NCBI GenBank assembly: GCA_036346275.1
Contig: JAYEVK010000104.1
Span: 1 to 64,000, forward strand
Length of the DNA stretch: 64,000 nucleotides
Origin: Otatea glauca
Lineage: Eukaryota > Streptophyta > Magnoliopsida > Poales > Poaceae
Reading direction: 5' to 3'
Shown piece after piece: positions 23,036-36,283 of this stretch. Position 1 is the stretch's first letter; each line of letters begins with the position of its first letter. Both the position numbers and the translations under genes were made by a program. Under the pieces are notes generated by a model, which worked only from the letters and a program-made list of their open reading frames with translations, searched no databases and was not told the DNA's origin.

Positions 23036-23720
23036 TTGCATCAAGGCAAGTACACTCGAGACCTCCTAAGGCGCTTCGATATGTCTGACGGGAAGCCAGT
23101 GATGACTCCTATGGCCACCACTGCTGTCCTCGAGCCAGATGAGGATGGTGAACCAGTTGATCAAAAGGAGTTCTGGAGTATGATTGGATCTCTCCTGTAT
23201 CTCACTACTTCGAGGCTAGACATACATTCTGCTATGTGTCCGTGTGCTCGATTTCAGGCTTCTCCTTGCGCATCTTACCGCCAAGCGGTGAAGCGCATTT
23301 TCAGGTACCTTCGAGCTACCACTGATTATGGTATTTGGTACTCTTCTTCTTGTATGTCCCTTAGAGCCTTTTCAGATGTAGACTTTGTTGGCTGTAGGAT
23401 AGATAGGAAGAGCACTTTTGACACTTGCCAATTTATTGGCACTTCTCTTGTTTCTTAGTCATCTAGGAAGCAGTTCGGAGTTGCATAGTCCACCGCTGAA
23501 GCCGAGTATGTCACTGCAGCTAGTTGCTGTAGTAAGGTCCTTTGGATGAGATCGACCTTGCGGGACTTTGGGTTAGATATAGAAAGTGTTCCACTTTTCT
23601 GTGGCAATACTTCTGCTATTTGCATTGCTAAAATCCAGTGCAGCACTCAAGGACCAAGCATATAGACATTAGATATCACTTCCTTAGAGACCATATGGAG
23701 AAGGGTGATATAGTGCTTGA
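23036..23720 (+). pseudogene. copia B RT connection and RNase H
   Basis: The frame 23036-23458 reads GKYTRDLLRRFDMSDGKPV, MIGSLLYLT, RQAVKRIFRYLRATTDYGIW and DRKSTFDTCQFIG, the conserved copia connection. After a TAG at 23456 the RNase H part continues (STAEAEYVTAASC, LFCGNTSAICIAK) to about 23700 with a frameshift near 23630. The end of pol is lost. Confidence 0.87.
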
Positions 23721-25346
23721 TTGTGGAGAGTGACCACAGTTGCCGATATCATTATGAAGCCATTTGATATCTCTAGGTTTGTAGCCTTGAGAGGAGAGCT
23801 TGGAGTTGTGTGCCCTTACGGCATCTCTTGAGGGAAAGCTGGTTTGTATATTATGTACTATATATATTTTCTTCCAACATTTCCTTTCTTTTGCATTTTC
23901 TGGGTGATATTGGGCTTATTTCAAGAGTCAGCTTCCCTATGTCAGTCATTGGGGAAGATGAGAGTGGTCTGAGCTATAATGTTCTCTACTATCTTTTCTA
24001 TACTCTATAGCCACCCAGTTTGCAGTTTCTTGATGACTTCTCCTCATTCTATATTCCTGGTTTCGATTGAGTTCATTTGGACCTTTCTTGAGCTTAATTT
24101 TGCTAATAACTCAACTTGAACTAGATTTGTGCTTAAAATTGATTCACTTGTTGTGGGGGAGTTTGAGAATCTGCTTCGTGCATTGCATATAGACTTCATT
24201 TTCTGTTTTATGAGCTTTGTCTATTATGCAAATGAGCTACTATTCATACTATTCACCCTACTACTTTTATGAAGAAAAATGCTAGCTTAGATATGTCCAA
24301 GTTCAGTCTGATTCATCTTGCTAAGCTTGTTAAAATTTGAGAATTAAAGCTTTAAATGAAAACTTGATGAAACATGTTGCTTTTACTTGCTATGTTTCCT
24401 CTCTAGGTGCATATGTCATTATTTGTGAAATTTTAGATTTCTACTAGAGTCCCTATAGCAACTTGGGTGAAGCTTGGTTGATCCATACTCGAGTCCTTCA
24501 CATGCTCATAAATCTATGTGCTAAAATAAAAAAAATGACTCTTTTTGTGCAAATTGATCTCAACACCTTACATTCACAAGACTGCCTCCCATTGCACTTG
24601 GGATGAAATTGGAATGTATCGCGTATGACCAAGACCATCCTCTTAAGAGCTCTTCTTAAGATGGTCGACTATGGCTTGAGTCAATTACACTTAAAAAATA
24701 CAAATAAAATAAAGAAAAACATATGTGGGTAAAGAATGCAAATAATGTTAAACATTTGTACCGCACTATGGGCTTTGAAATCTTAAAGGAAAATTTGCAT
24801 TGAAGATAATTGAGCCCGAAGGACCTTGTATGCACATCTAGCTTTCCCAAAGTGTTGAGTAGGTTGAACTCTAGGTTCTCCATTTGATCTATTGTATGGC
24901 TTTGCTTCTAGTTTGGAAACTATGCTAATTGTTGCACTTATTAAATCATGCAAAAATGACATAGTTTTATTTATGCTTGCTAGCAAATTTGACTTTTGCA
25001 CTTGGACATGTCTTTGTTTAGCATAATCTGAACTTGAGTAGCTTGGTGTCATACTTTGTTCATATGGTCACTTGGATAAGCTTCAAAGCTCTTTTAGGTT
25101 GCATTTTCATGCATACATATGAAAAGAGGGAGAAAATATCATCTTGATGCCTCCTATATTGCCAAAAGGGGAGAAATTGTAGAAAAGGCATCATAAAAAG
25201 ATAAAAATGTGAATGCATTTTGGTTCTTATGATCATGGTAAAAACTTGCTATCTATTAAGGTTCATAAGCATAATTGAGCTTTTGTGAGTTTTATTAGAT
25301 TTTTAGAGCTTTTGTGGGAAACGTGTTCTCCCTTTGGTTCTTGCCC
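23721..25346 (+). other. copia B 3' non-coding tail
   Basis: This matches 3216-5040 of element A and carries the same purine block (AAAAGGGGAGAAA near 25165). The polypurine tract and about the first 22 bp of the 3' LTR are missing through a deletion at about 25346. Confidence 0.7.
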
Positions 25347-26472
25347 ATGTTTGTGATGAGCGATTGAGTGTATTTGAGCTTGTGGTGCATAAGTTTGAGT
25401 TTGGACAGTTTGTAAATCGGTTGGGACAAGTTGTGAACTGGTCAGGACAGTTTGTAAAATGGTTGGGATGTGTTGATTAGATTGCATATGTCGCTGGACA
25501 TTGCTATGTGATGTGTTTTCCTTGTCTATGATGGTTGCAGGACTTCAGAGCTAGGTCATTGTGAGGTGGAGGAGATCAGGACTAGGTTGGGAGAGCTGAG
25601 GTACAAACGACCAAGGTGTCGCCAAAGAAGACTAAGGCCAGGGAGTAGTTGCAAGCAGAGAAGACAAGTCGATGGTGCAGATGCTAACTTAAGCTCTACT
25701 CTGGCGAAGGACGATCGTTGGATCATAGATTCACGGGTAGGAGTAGTGGTTGAGTTAGTGGTGCCCTGAGAGGTGTGTCAAAATCCGTTAAGTTGTTGGG
25801 TTTCGGGTCAGATCATGTATGGTTGAGTAAGTGAATCCTAGCCCTTGATAAAGTTCCTTGTGGGAGAAGAAAGTCATTCAAATGTGGAGTTTGCTTGTAG
25901 TGTGCTATAAATAGAGGGGGAGAGGAGAGCGTCTCTTCCTAAAGGTTTTGATGGTTCTGGTGCTCATTTGAGCTTTGCCCACTTTATTGTGAGGCTTTGT
26001 AAACCTTATCTCTATGAAATAAAAGTTTCATTTCTCTATTCTGAATTTACCTTCAACATCTACATTATGCTTTAAATTCAGCATTTAATTTCTTGCAAGT
26101 TACTTTCTGCACATTTGGATTTGCCCCCTCTCCTTCTAAGTGCTTTTGGATCTTGTTCCAAGCATGAAAGATTGCTGGATGAATTTTCTATAGATCATAT
26201 CCCAATCATCTAGGCAATCTACAACCTCTTCTTTTGAGTTTCTGAAAGAAACTAATCTTTATACTAAGTAGAAGGAAGATCCATGCAGATTGGGTTCTTG
26301 TTTGTTTGAAGGGTTGTTTCTTGGTATCCTTGCAATGATATGTGGGAGGTCATCTAACATCATCCTGATCATCAATTTCCCACGAGCAAGCTAAGGGTGA
26401 AGTTTGTGTTGCTTACCAAGTTTTGTTGTAGCATTTGTTAAACTGAAAAAAGGTCAGAACTTTCACATCAAT
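25347..26472 (+). repeat. 3' LTR of copia B, left part
   Basis: It matches 11115-12237 of the 5' LTR, including the TATA box at 25906-25914, and stops at ACATCAAT, where LTR Y is inserted. The remaining LTR sequence continues at 46618. Confidence 0.88.
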
Positions 26473-27433
26473 TGTAACATCCCAAAAATTTTAAGAATAG
26501 GAAAAATGAAAATTTCAAATTTAAAAATGGAATTGAATGAAAATTTCATCTGAAACAAAGATTTTTATTTTAAATATCATCATTCTCTTCATTTTCTTAT
26601 ATCTTAACCTAAAAAGAAAAGAATAATTGCTATATTAAAATTTTTCGCCCAAAATAAACAAACCTTAAAAATTAGTTTAAAATATAAATCTTATTTTGAA
26701 ATTCCATCTTTTCAGAATTTTCTTGAATTCTGGTATTTAAGAAAATAGTTTATATAAAACGTTTTCTTCTACTCTATAACAAAATATCCAAAATCACTTA
26801 AGATATAAAATCTGGAAAAAATTAAAATAAATACCAAATCATCCCCTGGTTATCTCCAAAAATTTTCAAAGACATGTGAACTAATTTGGTGTTGAAAAGA
26901 AATCAAAAGTAGAGTTAATTTAAAATGATATTATCAATGTCTGAATTTTATAAAAATAAACATAACAGATAATCATCTCAAATTTTTATGGTACCTCCCA
27001 ATAAACATCAGAGTTATCCATAAAAAGTTTCATGTAAATATAAGCTTATTTCTTTTATAGGAAAAATGAAAAATAGATTGAAAACCAGTCAATTTAAGGA
27101 TTCACTGTTCGAAAATCGCAGAAGGGACTAAGATAAAACCAAAGGAAATGGAAACTACATTCAGTGGGCTACTACCATGATTTTTGTCAAAATGTTTTGG
27201 GCAGGTTAGCATCACTGTTGAGTCACTTCAAATCCTCCTCAGATTCTGTTCGGAAAATAAAAATCTCTACACGCCATCTCGTTGGTTCGACGCAACGCCG
27301 GAATGGCTGACGCTGGTAGTGGGGCTCCCCAGGCCAGAGGCCCCACCAGTCAGCTACCTAGCCCTCCTCCTCTCCTTCCCTCTCTCCCTGCCGTTGCTCG
27401 AACACTGCCGTGGCAGAGCAGCGCCTCGCTCAT
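26473..27433 (+). repeat. gypsy-type LTR Y, left part
   Basis: It begins TGTAACATCCCAAAA directly after TCAAT in the copia LTR. The first 650 bp are AT-rich, followed by a GC-rich part (27270-27430), as in other chromovirus LTRs. It is cut at 27434 by element Z. Its other end (TGACCACA at 46617) is followed by the same TCAAT, so Y entered as one insertion. Left plus right parts add up to about 3.2 kb, the size of LTR Z, so Y is probably a solo LTR. Confidence 0.72.
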
Positions 27434-30400
27434 TGTTAGGACCCGAATATGCAAATCCGGACCCTCTGTGTATACCGCACTAGTCCAGGATCACGCTAGT
27501 GCACATAGGCTCAACATCAGTAAATATCACAATCATACATAGTGGAAATATTATGAAAGACATCATATATTAACTATTACTAGTTATGTGACCTCATGGT
27601 CAACTTACATGAACATGCCTCACAAGGCTGAATAACAAATAAAACTACAGAGGAATGAAAACGTAGACAACCCCTTAGTATACCACAGGCAACTGACAAG
27701 GCTTGCGCCCTAACATTCGTCTCCTCCTGGAACCTCTCCTCCAGCATTGATGCAAACTCCTCAACTAGTGATGTTGTTGTTGGCAATGGTGAGTACATAA
27801 AGCACTCAACAAGTTGTGCACAGAATGCAATTCTAACATAGCTATATGCAAGTCTTATTCCAAAGGATAGGCTATCATGGCTATTTTGCAACAAAGCAGC
27901 ATTTATGAACAAATAAAATAAATAGATTGTAAAGACTGTAAAACAAATAACAGTAATAGATAGGTTCAGCATTTCTCAAGTAAACCAAGTTTTCAATCCT
28001 AAGTCAAGTTCCAACCTTCCATATGGCAACCCCGCCATCCCAACCAAGTTTTCAATTTTAATTCAACTAACCCTTAACTGTAATTCCCGAGCATTGCTCA
28101 ATACATGAGCACGGCTATTGAATAGATTTTACACTATCTGAGGTTAAGCACTTTACCCACACAACATGATCGTCTCTTGGTGCCATGCAATTAACACACT
28201 TCCTTTGGTGTGTCGGCGAAGAGATCATGACAAAGCCTTTACAATGCTCTACCTTAACCTCGTACTACCCGCTAAGGTTTCAACACTGGTGGGACTGGTT
28301 ACCACATCTAAGGCCCCCCTCTTGCGCCATATGAATTACTCCATAACTCGGGAACTCACACCGACCAAGATAATACCAAAGTTAAGACATTGCAAATTAA
28401 TCAGCTAGGCTGTCCCATACTAGACATGTGGTTGCATGATTGACTCAGGTCAAAGGCTTGCAAGGTTAAGTCCTTAGAGTGATCAAGGCAAGACATCCAC
28501 ATACCCTCTGCCCATCGGGCCCACCTTGGAATACTCGCCCCTTGTCACTTGCCCCAATCCAAATGATTATCACCCAAGTTGATTACCAAGCACCACGTGC
28601 CATCAACAATTCAACATCGTTGCGTGACATGACTCGCCACAATAACTCAATCTCATCGTATGACTTCACATGACACACAAGTTCACATCATTGTTCCATA
28701 TTCCATTAGTCAAGGTTAATCATTAATGATTCATGTACATATGATGACGTGGCACGGCTAAGCAACTATAACGATCTAACCATCCCATGTTGATTTCAAT
28801 ATCAACCAACTATAGTGATCCAATCTAGGGTGACAATAGATCATGGCATACAAATGACAAGGTAGGGTATATAGATCAAATTGGTAGATTAACTATATCC
28901 CAATTTAATGTGAAATAGTATATACTTGAAATACTATGCAATAGAGTAAAACAATATAGCATCTTTATAAACATGGGTTCAACATGATCAAAGCACAACT
29001 TGCCTTATAAAGCCCATATTCTTGTTACGGACCTTGGTCTTGAGTCGACGAATCTTCCTCGGATGCGTTGCACAATTTAACGTCTACACGAAACGAGAGA
29101 GAACAACAAATAAACACCAAAACAGAGAGCAAGCAAAATATAAACATTAAATAAAATTCACCATTAAATAGATCTCAATTTTATAAATTTTTGGAAACTT
29201 GAATCACCTCAATCAAAGCTCGTATGAGGGAGAACGGGCTCGTGGAAGATTCAAATATTCTGAAAAACCGCATTATGATGTCAGCACGACATCACAATGA
29301 CGTCAGCACCGAAGGCTTTTCTGGTTGAAATATTTTCCAACGAAAAATTCGGATTATGACGTCATCATGACGTCAGCGTCAGCTCGGACCAATCAGATGC
29401 TGACACGTCTGCCCGGTCCATGGACTCGGTCCACGAATCGATGCTGGCCTACTATGAACCCGGTGCATGGCGCCTCGATACACATGTCGACACGTGGCAG
29501 CACCCGATTAGTCGCGATGACGGTGCGATCTGGACGTCTCGTGAAGATCCAACGGTCTACGAGGATTACTATCCTACCGAGCTTACGTGGCTAGATCCGA
29601 AGCGTTGAGAAAAGATCTGACGGTTCAAGATGGCGACAACGTGGCTTACCGACACACACCTTCGCGCGAAATTTGGCGCGCTCAATCTAAATCGTGACGC
29701 CACGAATGATCGCGAGGTGTTGACGGCGAGCTCGGCGCGTGATCACCGGGGTTGGGGACGAAGACCACCCGAACGGCAAGGCAGTGGCCCCCGACGACCA
29801 AAGGATGGCGGCACAGATGCGTCTCAGCGAGGTGAACTCAAATCTGGAACCGACGCGGTGAAACACGGCTTGACGGCGTCAGAAACAAGGCGAAATCAAT
29901 GGCGGCATGGCACAAACAACGGCGAGCTTGCACGCGGCGATGGCGATGTCTCTAGCGGGGCTAACGATGCGGCGCGAAGCGAGGATCTTAACACGACGAT
30001 CGGAAGCTTTTATAGCGTCTTGGAAGGCGTGCGAACGGCGGACACGACGGCGCGACGTATCGGGCATGGACTCCGGCGGCGGCTCGGAGACGAACTCCCG
30101 ACGTCCATCCGATCTTCAATCAACGGACGTGATCTCCTGGTGATGTGGCACAATCCAGCTCGGATACGATATCTAACGACGGCAGTTAAATCTTTTCCTT
30201 TAGTGATCCACTGAATCCGAGCCGTCCAATGCAGATCCAACGAACATCGATCTTAGGGTTTCCAGATCAACTCCACCGCCCGATCACGATCTAACGGCGC
30301 GGGGTGATTGGGCGCGCGGTACATGCGCATGCAGATATCTGCCGAGGCCCAATCTTATTCCTTGCCTTTTCCGAGTTTTCCTTTTAAAATAATTACAGAA

Positions 30401-30674
30401 AATAATTTGATTTCTTTTAGGCAATAAAATATCAGTAAAAATCCAAGAAAATTTACAAAAAAATTTTGAGGCATTTTGAACTCAAATAAAATATTTTTGG
30501 TAAAACTTTATTTTAACTTTGCATAAATTTAAATAGTTTTTAACAAAAGACCAAAATACTTAATTTAAAGTTTAATTCAAATAAATCCAGGAAAAATCCA
30601 ATAAATTTCAGAAAATCATAAAATGCACAAATAACCAATAAAATTATATTTAAGCAAATTTTGGGATGTTACAA
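27434..30674 (-). repeat. 3' LTR of gypsy element Z
   Basis: Read on the minus strand the LTR runs from TGTAACATCCC (30674) to GGGTCCTAACA (27434), 3241 bp. On the minus strand it is preceded by the purine tract AAGGGGGAGG (about 30675-30690), which confirms the boundary and orientation. Plus-strand reading frames in the GC-rich part (29400-30214) are incidental. The LTR shares blocks with Y (for example 28100-28160 against 45470-45530) and with the fragment 48571-50092. Confidence 0.82.
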
Positions 30675-31490
30675 ACCTCCCCCTTAACAGAATCTCGACC
30701 CCGAGATTCAGGGCTAACTAAAGAATAGGTTTGGGAAATCTGACTTCAAATCCTCTTCACGCTCCCAAGTTGCTTCACTTTCGGTATGATTGCTCCACTG
30801 AACTCTGCAAAAGCGAATAAACATGGTCCTGGTCTTGCGCTCCATAACATCTAAAATTCTGGCTGGCTGCTCCTTGTAAGTCAAATCTTCCTGCAGCTCT
30901 ATTGCGTCCAACGGGGTTTGTTCTGTTGGCACCCTAAGACATTTCTTAAGTTGCGATACATGAAACACGTCATGTACTCCTGCCCAGGACTGAGGCAATT
31001 CCAACTGATAAGCTACCTCTCCTCGACGGCTCAGAATCTTGAACGGAACAACATATCTTGGTGCCAACTTTCCTTTAACGTGAAACCTTTTAACACCCTT
31101 AAGAGGGCTAACTCTGAGATACACAAAATCATCTGACTCGAACCTCAAATCTTGACGACGGTTATCAACGTAGCTCTTTTTCCTTGGTGAGCTACCTTCA
31201 ACCTCTCTCTAATCATAGCAACTTCGCTCTTGGCTTCCTTGAGAATATCGGTCCAAATACCATCGATCTCTGTCTCATTCCAATTCAATGGAGTCTGACA
31301 GCACGTCCATATAAAACCTCAAATGGTGACATTTGCAAACTAGCCTGATAACCTGTTGTTATAGCTAAATCCTGCATACGGCAAACACTTATCCCACGAA
31401 ATAGCACAGGCTAAAGCATAAGCTCTCGGCATATCCTCAAGAATCGATTAACTCCCTCAATCTGACCATCTATCAGCGGATGCTGAAAAT
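30675..31490 (-). pseudogene. gypsy chromovirus Z: integrase C-terminus and chromodomain
   Basis: The minus-strand frame 31148-30714 (144 codons) reads FVYLRVSPLKGVKRF, KLAPRYVVPFKILSRRGEVA, VHDVFHVSQLKKC and then a chromodomain (ARILDVMERKTR, VQWSNHTESEATWEREEDL). This is the end of a chromovirus pol, whose chromodomain is thought to direct integration to heterochromatin. Upstream on the minus strand (31149-31490) are degraded integrase pieces such as IDGQIEGVNRFL. RT, RNase H and gag are absent, so Z is truncated at about 31490. Confidence 0.9.
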
Positions 31491-32386
31491 CATGAGATTA
31501 TTTTTTATGCTTCTGAGACCCTAATAAACCCATATATGCAAAAATATATAGGTTAGAATCTAGTTTAATTTAAATTTGAAAAAGAATTGTATTTCATTGC
31601 ATAGAGACCAAAATAGCTAAGACTTAGAACAAATGAATTGGAACCTTGGTAAAATCAATTCTTAAGCTTAGTAAGGACAATAGCAACCTTAGATATGCAA
31701 AAGAATTTTATGTTTAGTTTAAATCCAGATTTATAAATAAATTGTTCTTCATGTATAAAAGAAAAGGATATAAGCAAAATGTCACAAACAAAGGATGCTA
31801 TATGTGAGGTCGGTTTTGAATCATCCTATAGGTCCATATAATCTATTCATGGTGAAATAATTTACAATTAACTTAGGATGAGCCAAGTTCCTAAGTAGCT
31901 ATACTTGTTATATACAAAAGCTGAAATATAGATAGCTGTTGTGAATAGATGGTTGCTTATATATGAAAAGTTAGTTCCTAAAAGACTTGCATGACCAGGC
32001 CATTTAATATAGTAACACTCATTGTAACCAATCATGGTATGCACTTAGCCTTTTAATCAAAATATGATTTCATATACTAGAGATGTATACTTAAGGATTC
32101 AAGTTCAAGTAAGCGAAATGACATAACTAAATATTAGGTCATGAAGGGCTGGTTTCACAATGTTCCCAAAGTCAAGATCTTGTTAGTCGGCAAAAAGACC
32201 TAATTTGAATTGAGTCCAAATAAAGTCGTAATGTTTATTTATATGAAAAACATCGCGGATAAAAGCGAAATGTCATAGAACCAAATTTAAAACACTCGTA
32301 GAGACATCGCCTACTAATGCCAAAAAATGGTTAGAATATCCTATAAGGTGCAGCCGCAAACTTAAAAAGAAAACTGAACCTCAATC
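31491..32386. other. unassigned AT-rich stretch left of CACTA-1
   Basis: About 900 bp without a credible frame or terminal repeat. It and 43650-44379 are the two flanks of CACTA-1 and were contiguous before that insertion. I cannot assign them to a family. Confidence 0.4.
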
Positions 32387-32404
32387 CACTACTACAGAAT
32401 GGTA

Positions 32405-32885
32405 CATCACTATCGCTTCATCTATGTAGGTTCTTAAGTTTTTAGGAAAAAACGATTGTGATAGATGACTTAGGAGGGGCGTTAATAATAATCACTATCG
32501 GTTCTCAGGTTAGAAGTGATTGTGATGTAGCACTGCGATAGTGATGAGCACATGATCATCACTATCGGTTCCAACATAAATAGCGATAGTGATGAGCACA
32601 TGCACATCACTATCGGTTCTTATTTGAGAAGCGATAGTGATGAGAATGCTCATCACTATCGCTTCTCACAAAAGAACCGATAGTGATGGAATGTAATCAT
32701 TACTATCGCTTCTTATGTGAGAACCGATTGTGATGACAACGCCCATCACTATCGCTTCTCGTATAAGAACCGATAGTGATGTGTATGATCACATCACTAT
32801 CGCTTTTCATATGAGAACCGGTAGTAGGTGTGTGCACATCACAATCGCTTTTTGATTGAGAACCGATTGTGATGTGCCTCGTTAG
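32405..32885 (+). repeat. CACTA-1 5' subterminal dyad array
   Basis: About nine units of the form ATCACTATCGSTTCT...AGAACCGATAGTGATG, each an inverted pair separated by 4-8 bases. In En/Spm such subterminal repeats bind TnpA. Here the repeat core is CTATCGGTTCT or CTATCGCTTCT. Confidence 0.88.
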
Positions 32886-33418
32886 GTTATATATACCACT
32901 CAGTGAACACTTCTCATTATTATTCCATAGGAGATTTCTCCGTCGCCACCTGAAAAAATAGCTCATATTCTGTGGTTGGAAGCAATACTTGGGTGAGAAA
33001 AATTGAAATCCTCAAGGGTGGGTGTTAAGAGGGTAAATTTCAAGCCCTAACTTGAGGAGATTTCCCCTCATTTTGCAGAATTTTGGTTTACTTCAAAATG
33101 TGAGCATTCCTTTGAACCCCTTCATTTTTGCAATATGTAATTTTGACATGTCGCGAAGAAAGTTTTGATTGCACTGGTATTATGTATATCCTATCAGATT
33201 TCGCACTCTTTATTTGACAAGCACACATGTATTTAATTATCTTAATTTGTAGTGCTCTCGTGTTAATCTGGAATTATTGTTGCAATCATGTGATGAATGT
33301 TAGAGTTTAGGCTACAGAACCTACGTCTCCCTTTCGAGAGTGCTTGTTTATAAATATGCCGATCGAAATAGCATATTTAGAAGCGAGCAGTCTCGAATTG
33401 TCCATGTTCTTTGGGCAG

Positions 33419-33621
33419 TTCGAGGATATGTGGTTCGGGCAAGTTCCTGAGCTGTTGTACAACTCCATAGTAGATATCGGTAGCGTCTCCCTGGTGTTCT
33501 CCGGATACACACACCTCTTGACCTGTTGTCGAGACGTGTATCCGGAGAACAATGAAGATCTTCAAATTTTCATTGAGTTGTACAATAGCTTAGAAACTTG
33601 CTTGAACCACATATTCTCGAA
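33419..33621 (+). repeat. long foldback, copy 1 (upstream of transposase gene)
   Basis: Arms of 47 bp at 33419-33465 and 33575-33621 are inverted copies with a few mismatches. In the loop, 15-bp arms GTTCTCCGGATACAC (33496-33510) and its reverse complement (33536-33550) form a second, perfect stem. A shorter imperfect pair lies just upstream (TCGAATTGTCC/GGGCAGTTCGA, 33393-33423). The whole block 33297-33664 is repeated directly at 39373-39735. Confidence 0.88.
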
Positions 33622-33953
33622 TGAGATTAGGACCTAACCTATTTAGATATTAGGAGTCATCGTTGGTACCCTTGTTTTGTTTCGTTGTAGTCAGAAGATT
33701 TGCAAGCTACTGCACTATATAATTAGTTCATTCGATATCATTGTTGATGTTTGCAATGTATGTCTCCTATATAGGGAATTGGAGGTTCTAAACTAGGGAA
33801 GAATCTAGATATCGATAAAATTTTATATATGTTGAAACCTGTCCTCTATTTTGCAAAGGTAATATTAACTGAAATGATGTCTCAATATTTCAAATATCTA
33901 GCTAGGTGTTGCTCTAGTTTTTCTTTAATTTATTTTGCGAATTTTAATTGCAG

Positions 33954-36283
33954 ATGGACCGTGAGGAATGGATGTATCAGAAAAGTCGTGTGAGTCTTTG
34001 AATTTGGAGGGTGTTAAGGAGTTTAAAAAAATTGCAGAAGAGGACAGGGTGAGGAGGGGTGTAAACTTCATATATTGTCCTTGCATTGATTGCACCAATC
34101 TGAGAAGATTTAACAACTCAGCTCAAATCGAGGACCACCTAATTCGACGTGGCTTCGAGAGGAATTACACATCTTGGATCCATCATGGCGAGACAGGTAG
34201 TATCCTTCAGGTATGCAACGAAGACACGGTGGAACCGGATGACGAGTTGCAGCTTGATATGTTTGAGGAGGAGAATTTGGATCAAATGTTGCGGGGTGTG
34301 GAAACACGGAAAGAGAGTTTGAAAAGTTTAAAAGCTTGATGGAAGATGATGCTAAACCGTTGTTCACAGGTTGCAAAGCGAAATACACCAAGTTGGGTTC
34401 GGTCCTTGCATTATTTGAACTGAAGGCAAAACACCGTTGGACAGATACAAGTTTCAATGCACTTTTAGTTCTTCTATTGGATATGCTTCCGGAGAGAAAC
34501 GAGTTGCCAACAAGCATTTATGACGCGAAGAAGCTACTATGTCCCATGGGAATGGAAATAGAAAGCATACATGCATGTCCGAATGATTGCATCTTATACC
34601 GTAACGCACATCAGGAGTTGCACGTTTGTCCAGTTTGCGGTGTGCCCCGGTACAAACAAAAGGAGAAGCGTAACGACAAGAAGCGTAAGAGCCGGGGCAA
34701 CAACGTTGAGAAGAATGTCTGCGATAATTTGGTTGGCATCCTGCTGAACATACCTGGAAAGACCAAGGATGGTGTGAATGCTCATCGTGATATGGTCTAC
34801 ATGGGAATCAGGCCCAGGCTTGCAGTGATAGAGGAGGATGGAAAAGGTCCGTACATCCCTACTGCATGCTACACCCCGTCCAAGAAGGAGAAAGAAGACC
34901 TTTGCAAATGTCTCCAATGTATTAAAGTTCCATCTGGCTACTTCGCGAACATTAAGAAACTTGTGTCCATAGATGATTTGAAGTTGTTGGGCATGAAGTC
35001 TCACGACTGCCATGTCTTGATGACCCAAATGCTCCTAGATGCAATCCGAAATATTCTGCCAGAGGATGTCAGGTTGACAATCACAAAGCTGTGTTACTTC
35101 TTCAATGCGATCTCCTGCGAAGTTATTAACCCCGATGTGCTAGACAACTTACAGAGTGAGGGGGTGCAGACTCTATGTCAGCTTGAGATGCATTTCCCAC
35201 AGTCGTTCTTCGACGTCATGGTCCACCTTGTTGTTCACCTTGTTAGAGAGATTAAGATATGTGGACCCGCTTTCTTACGTTACATGTATCCGTTCGAGAG
35301 GTACATGGGTATATTAAAGTCCTACATGAGGAATCGGTTGAAGTCTGAGGGTAGTATTGTGGAAGGTTATGGTACTGAAGAGGTTATTGAGTTTTGTGTA
35401 GACTATCTCGAAAAAAGACAAGCAATCAGTGTTCCTGTATCTCACCACGAGGGCAAACTTCCTGGCAAAGGAACCGTGGGGTCGAAACTAACGAGGCCAC
35501 GGTTTGATATGTATTGCAAAGTGCATTTGACAGTCTTGCAGCACAACACAGAAGTTGCAGGGTACATCGAGCAGCACAAGTTGATATTACAGGAAGAGAA
35601 TCCTCATATGGATGAGCTTTCCATCATGCGAGAACACAACGATAGATTTGTTACATGGTTCAAACAAAAGGCAGAGGTCTCTGTTAGTGAGAATGTCAAA
35701 TGGTTGGCTGACAGACCTAGATTTAATGTACAAACATGGTAGAATGCGATATTAATGGGTACACCTTTTACACTGAAAGTCAGGATGCGAAGAGTACTAT
35801 TCAAAATAGTGGTTAAGCATAGATGCTCTGTCCGATGAACATCACTCGAAAGGAGGATCCTCAATAGCAATGAACTCGTATTATGGGATGATCGAAGAAA
35901 TTTGGGAGCTCGATTATGAAATATACCAAATTCCATTATTCCGATGTAAGTGGGTGGGACTACCACATGGAGTGAAGGTCGACAAGAGAGGTTTTACTCT
36001 TGTGGATCTAAACAGACTCGCCTATAAAGATGACCTGTTCGTACTTGCGAAGCAAGCAAATCAAGTCTTCTATGTGCGTGATCCGGCCAATCCGAGGTTG
36101 CACGTCGTCCTTTACAGCAAGCGGCGGATCGTTGGTGTAGAAAATGTCATAGATGAAGAAGAATACAATCAATTCCATGAAATACCTCCATTTGCAGATG
36201 TAGCATGTCTTAGCGGGGATGACGACACACATGGAAGAAATTACATGCGTGTAGATCATCAAGAAGGGTTATACTGTAACTAA
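33954..36283 (+). pseudogene. CACTA-1 TNP2-type transposase gene (tnpD-like), catalytic centre deleted
   Basis: The start ATG (33954, MDREEWM) follows an intron-like TTGCAG. After a frameshift near 33990 the Transpos_assoc domain is read in 33968-34339 (YCPCIDCTNLRRF, HLIRRGFERNYTSWIHHGE). A second frameshift near 34335 leads into an open frame of 468 codons (34336-35742). It holds the N-terminal TNP2 part (residues 30-110, LCPMGMEIESIHACPNDCIL, CPVCGVPRY), then jumps at residue 123 to the C-terminal TNP2 part (VEKNVCDNLVGILLNIPGK), and continues through a DUF4218 domain (about residues 225-340). A separate frame, 35870-36283, is a DUF4216 domain. The expected several hundred residues between the two TNP2 parts are missing. 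Confidence 0.9.

Noticed and set aside
29630..30214. 194-codon plus-strand frame as a gene
   Set aside because: It lies in the GC-rich part of the minus-strand LTR Z, has no domain, and a similar GC-rich part exists in other LTR copies with different frames.
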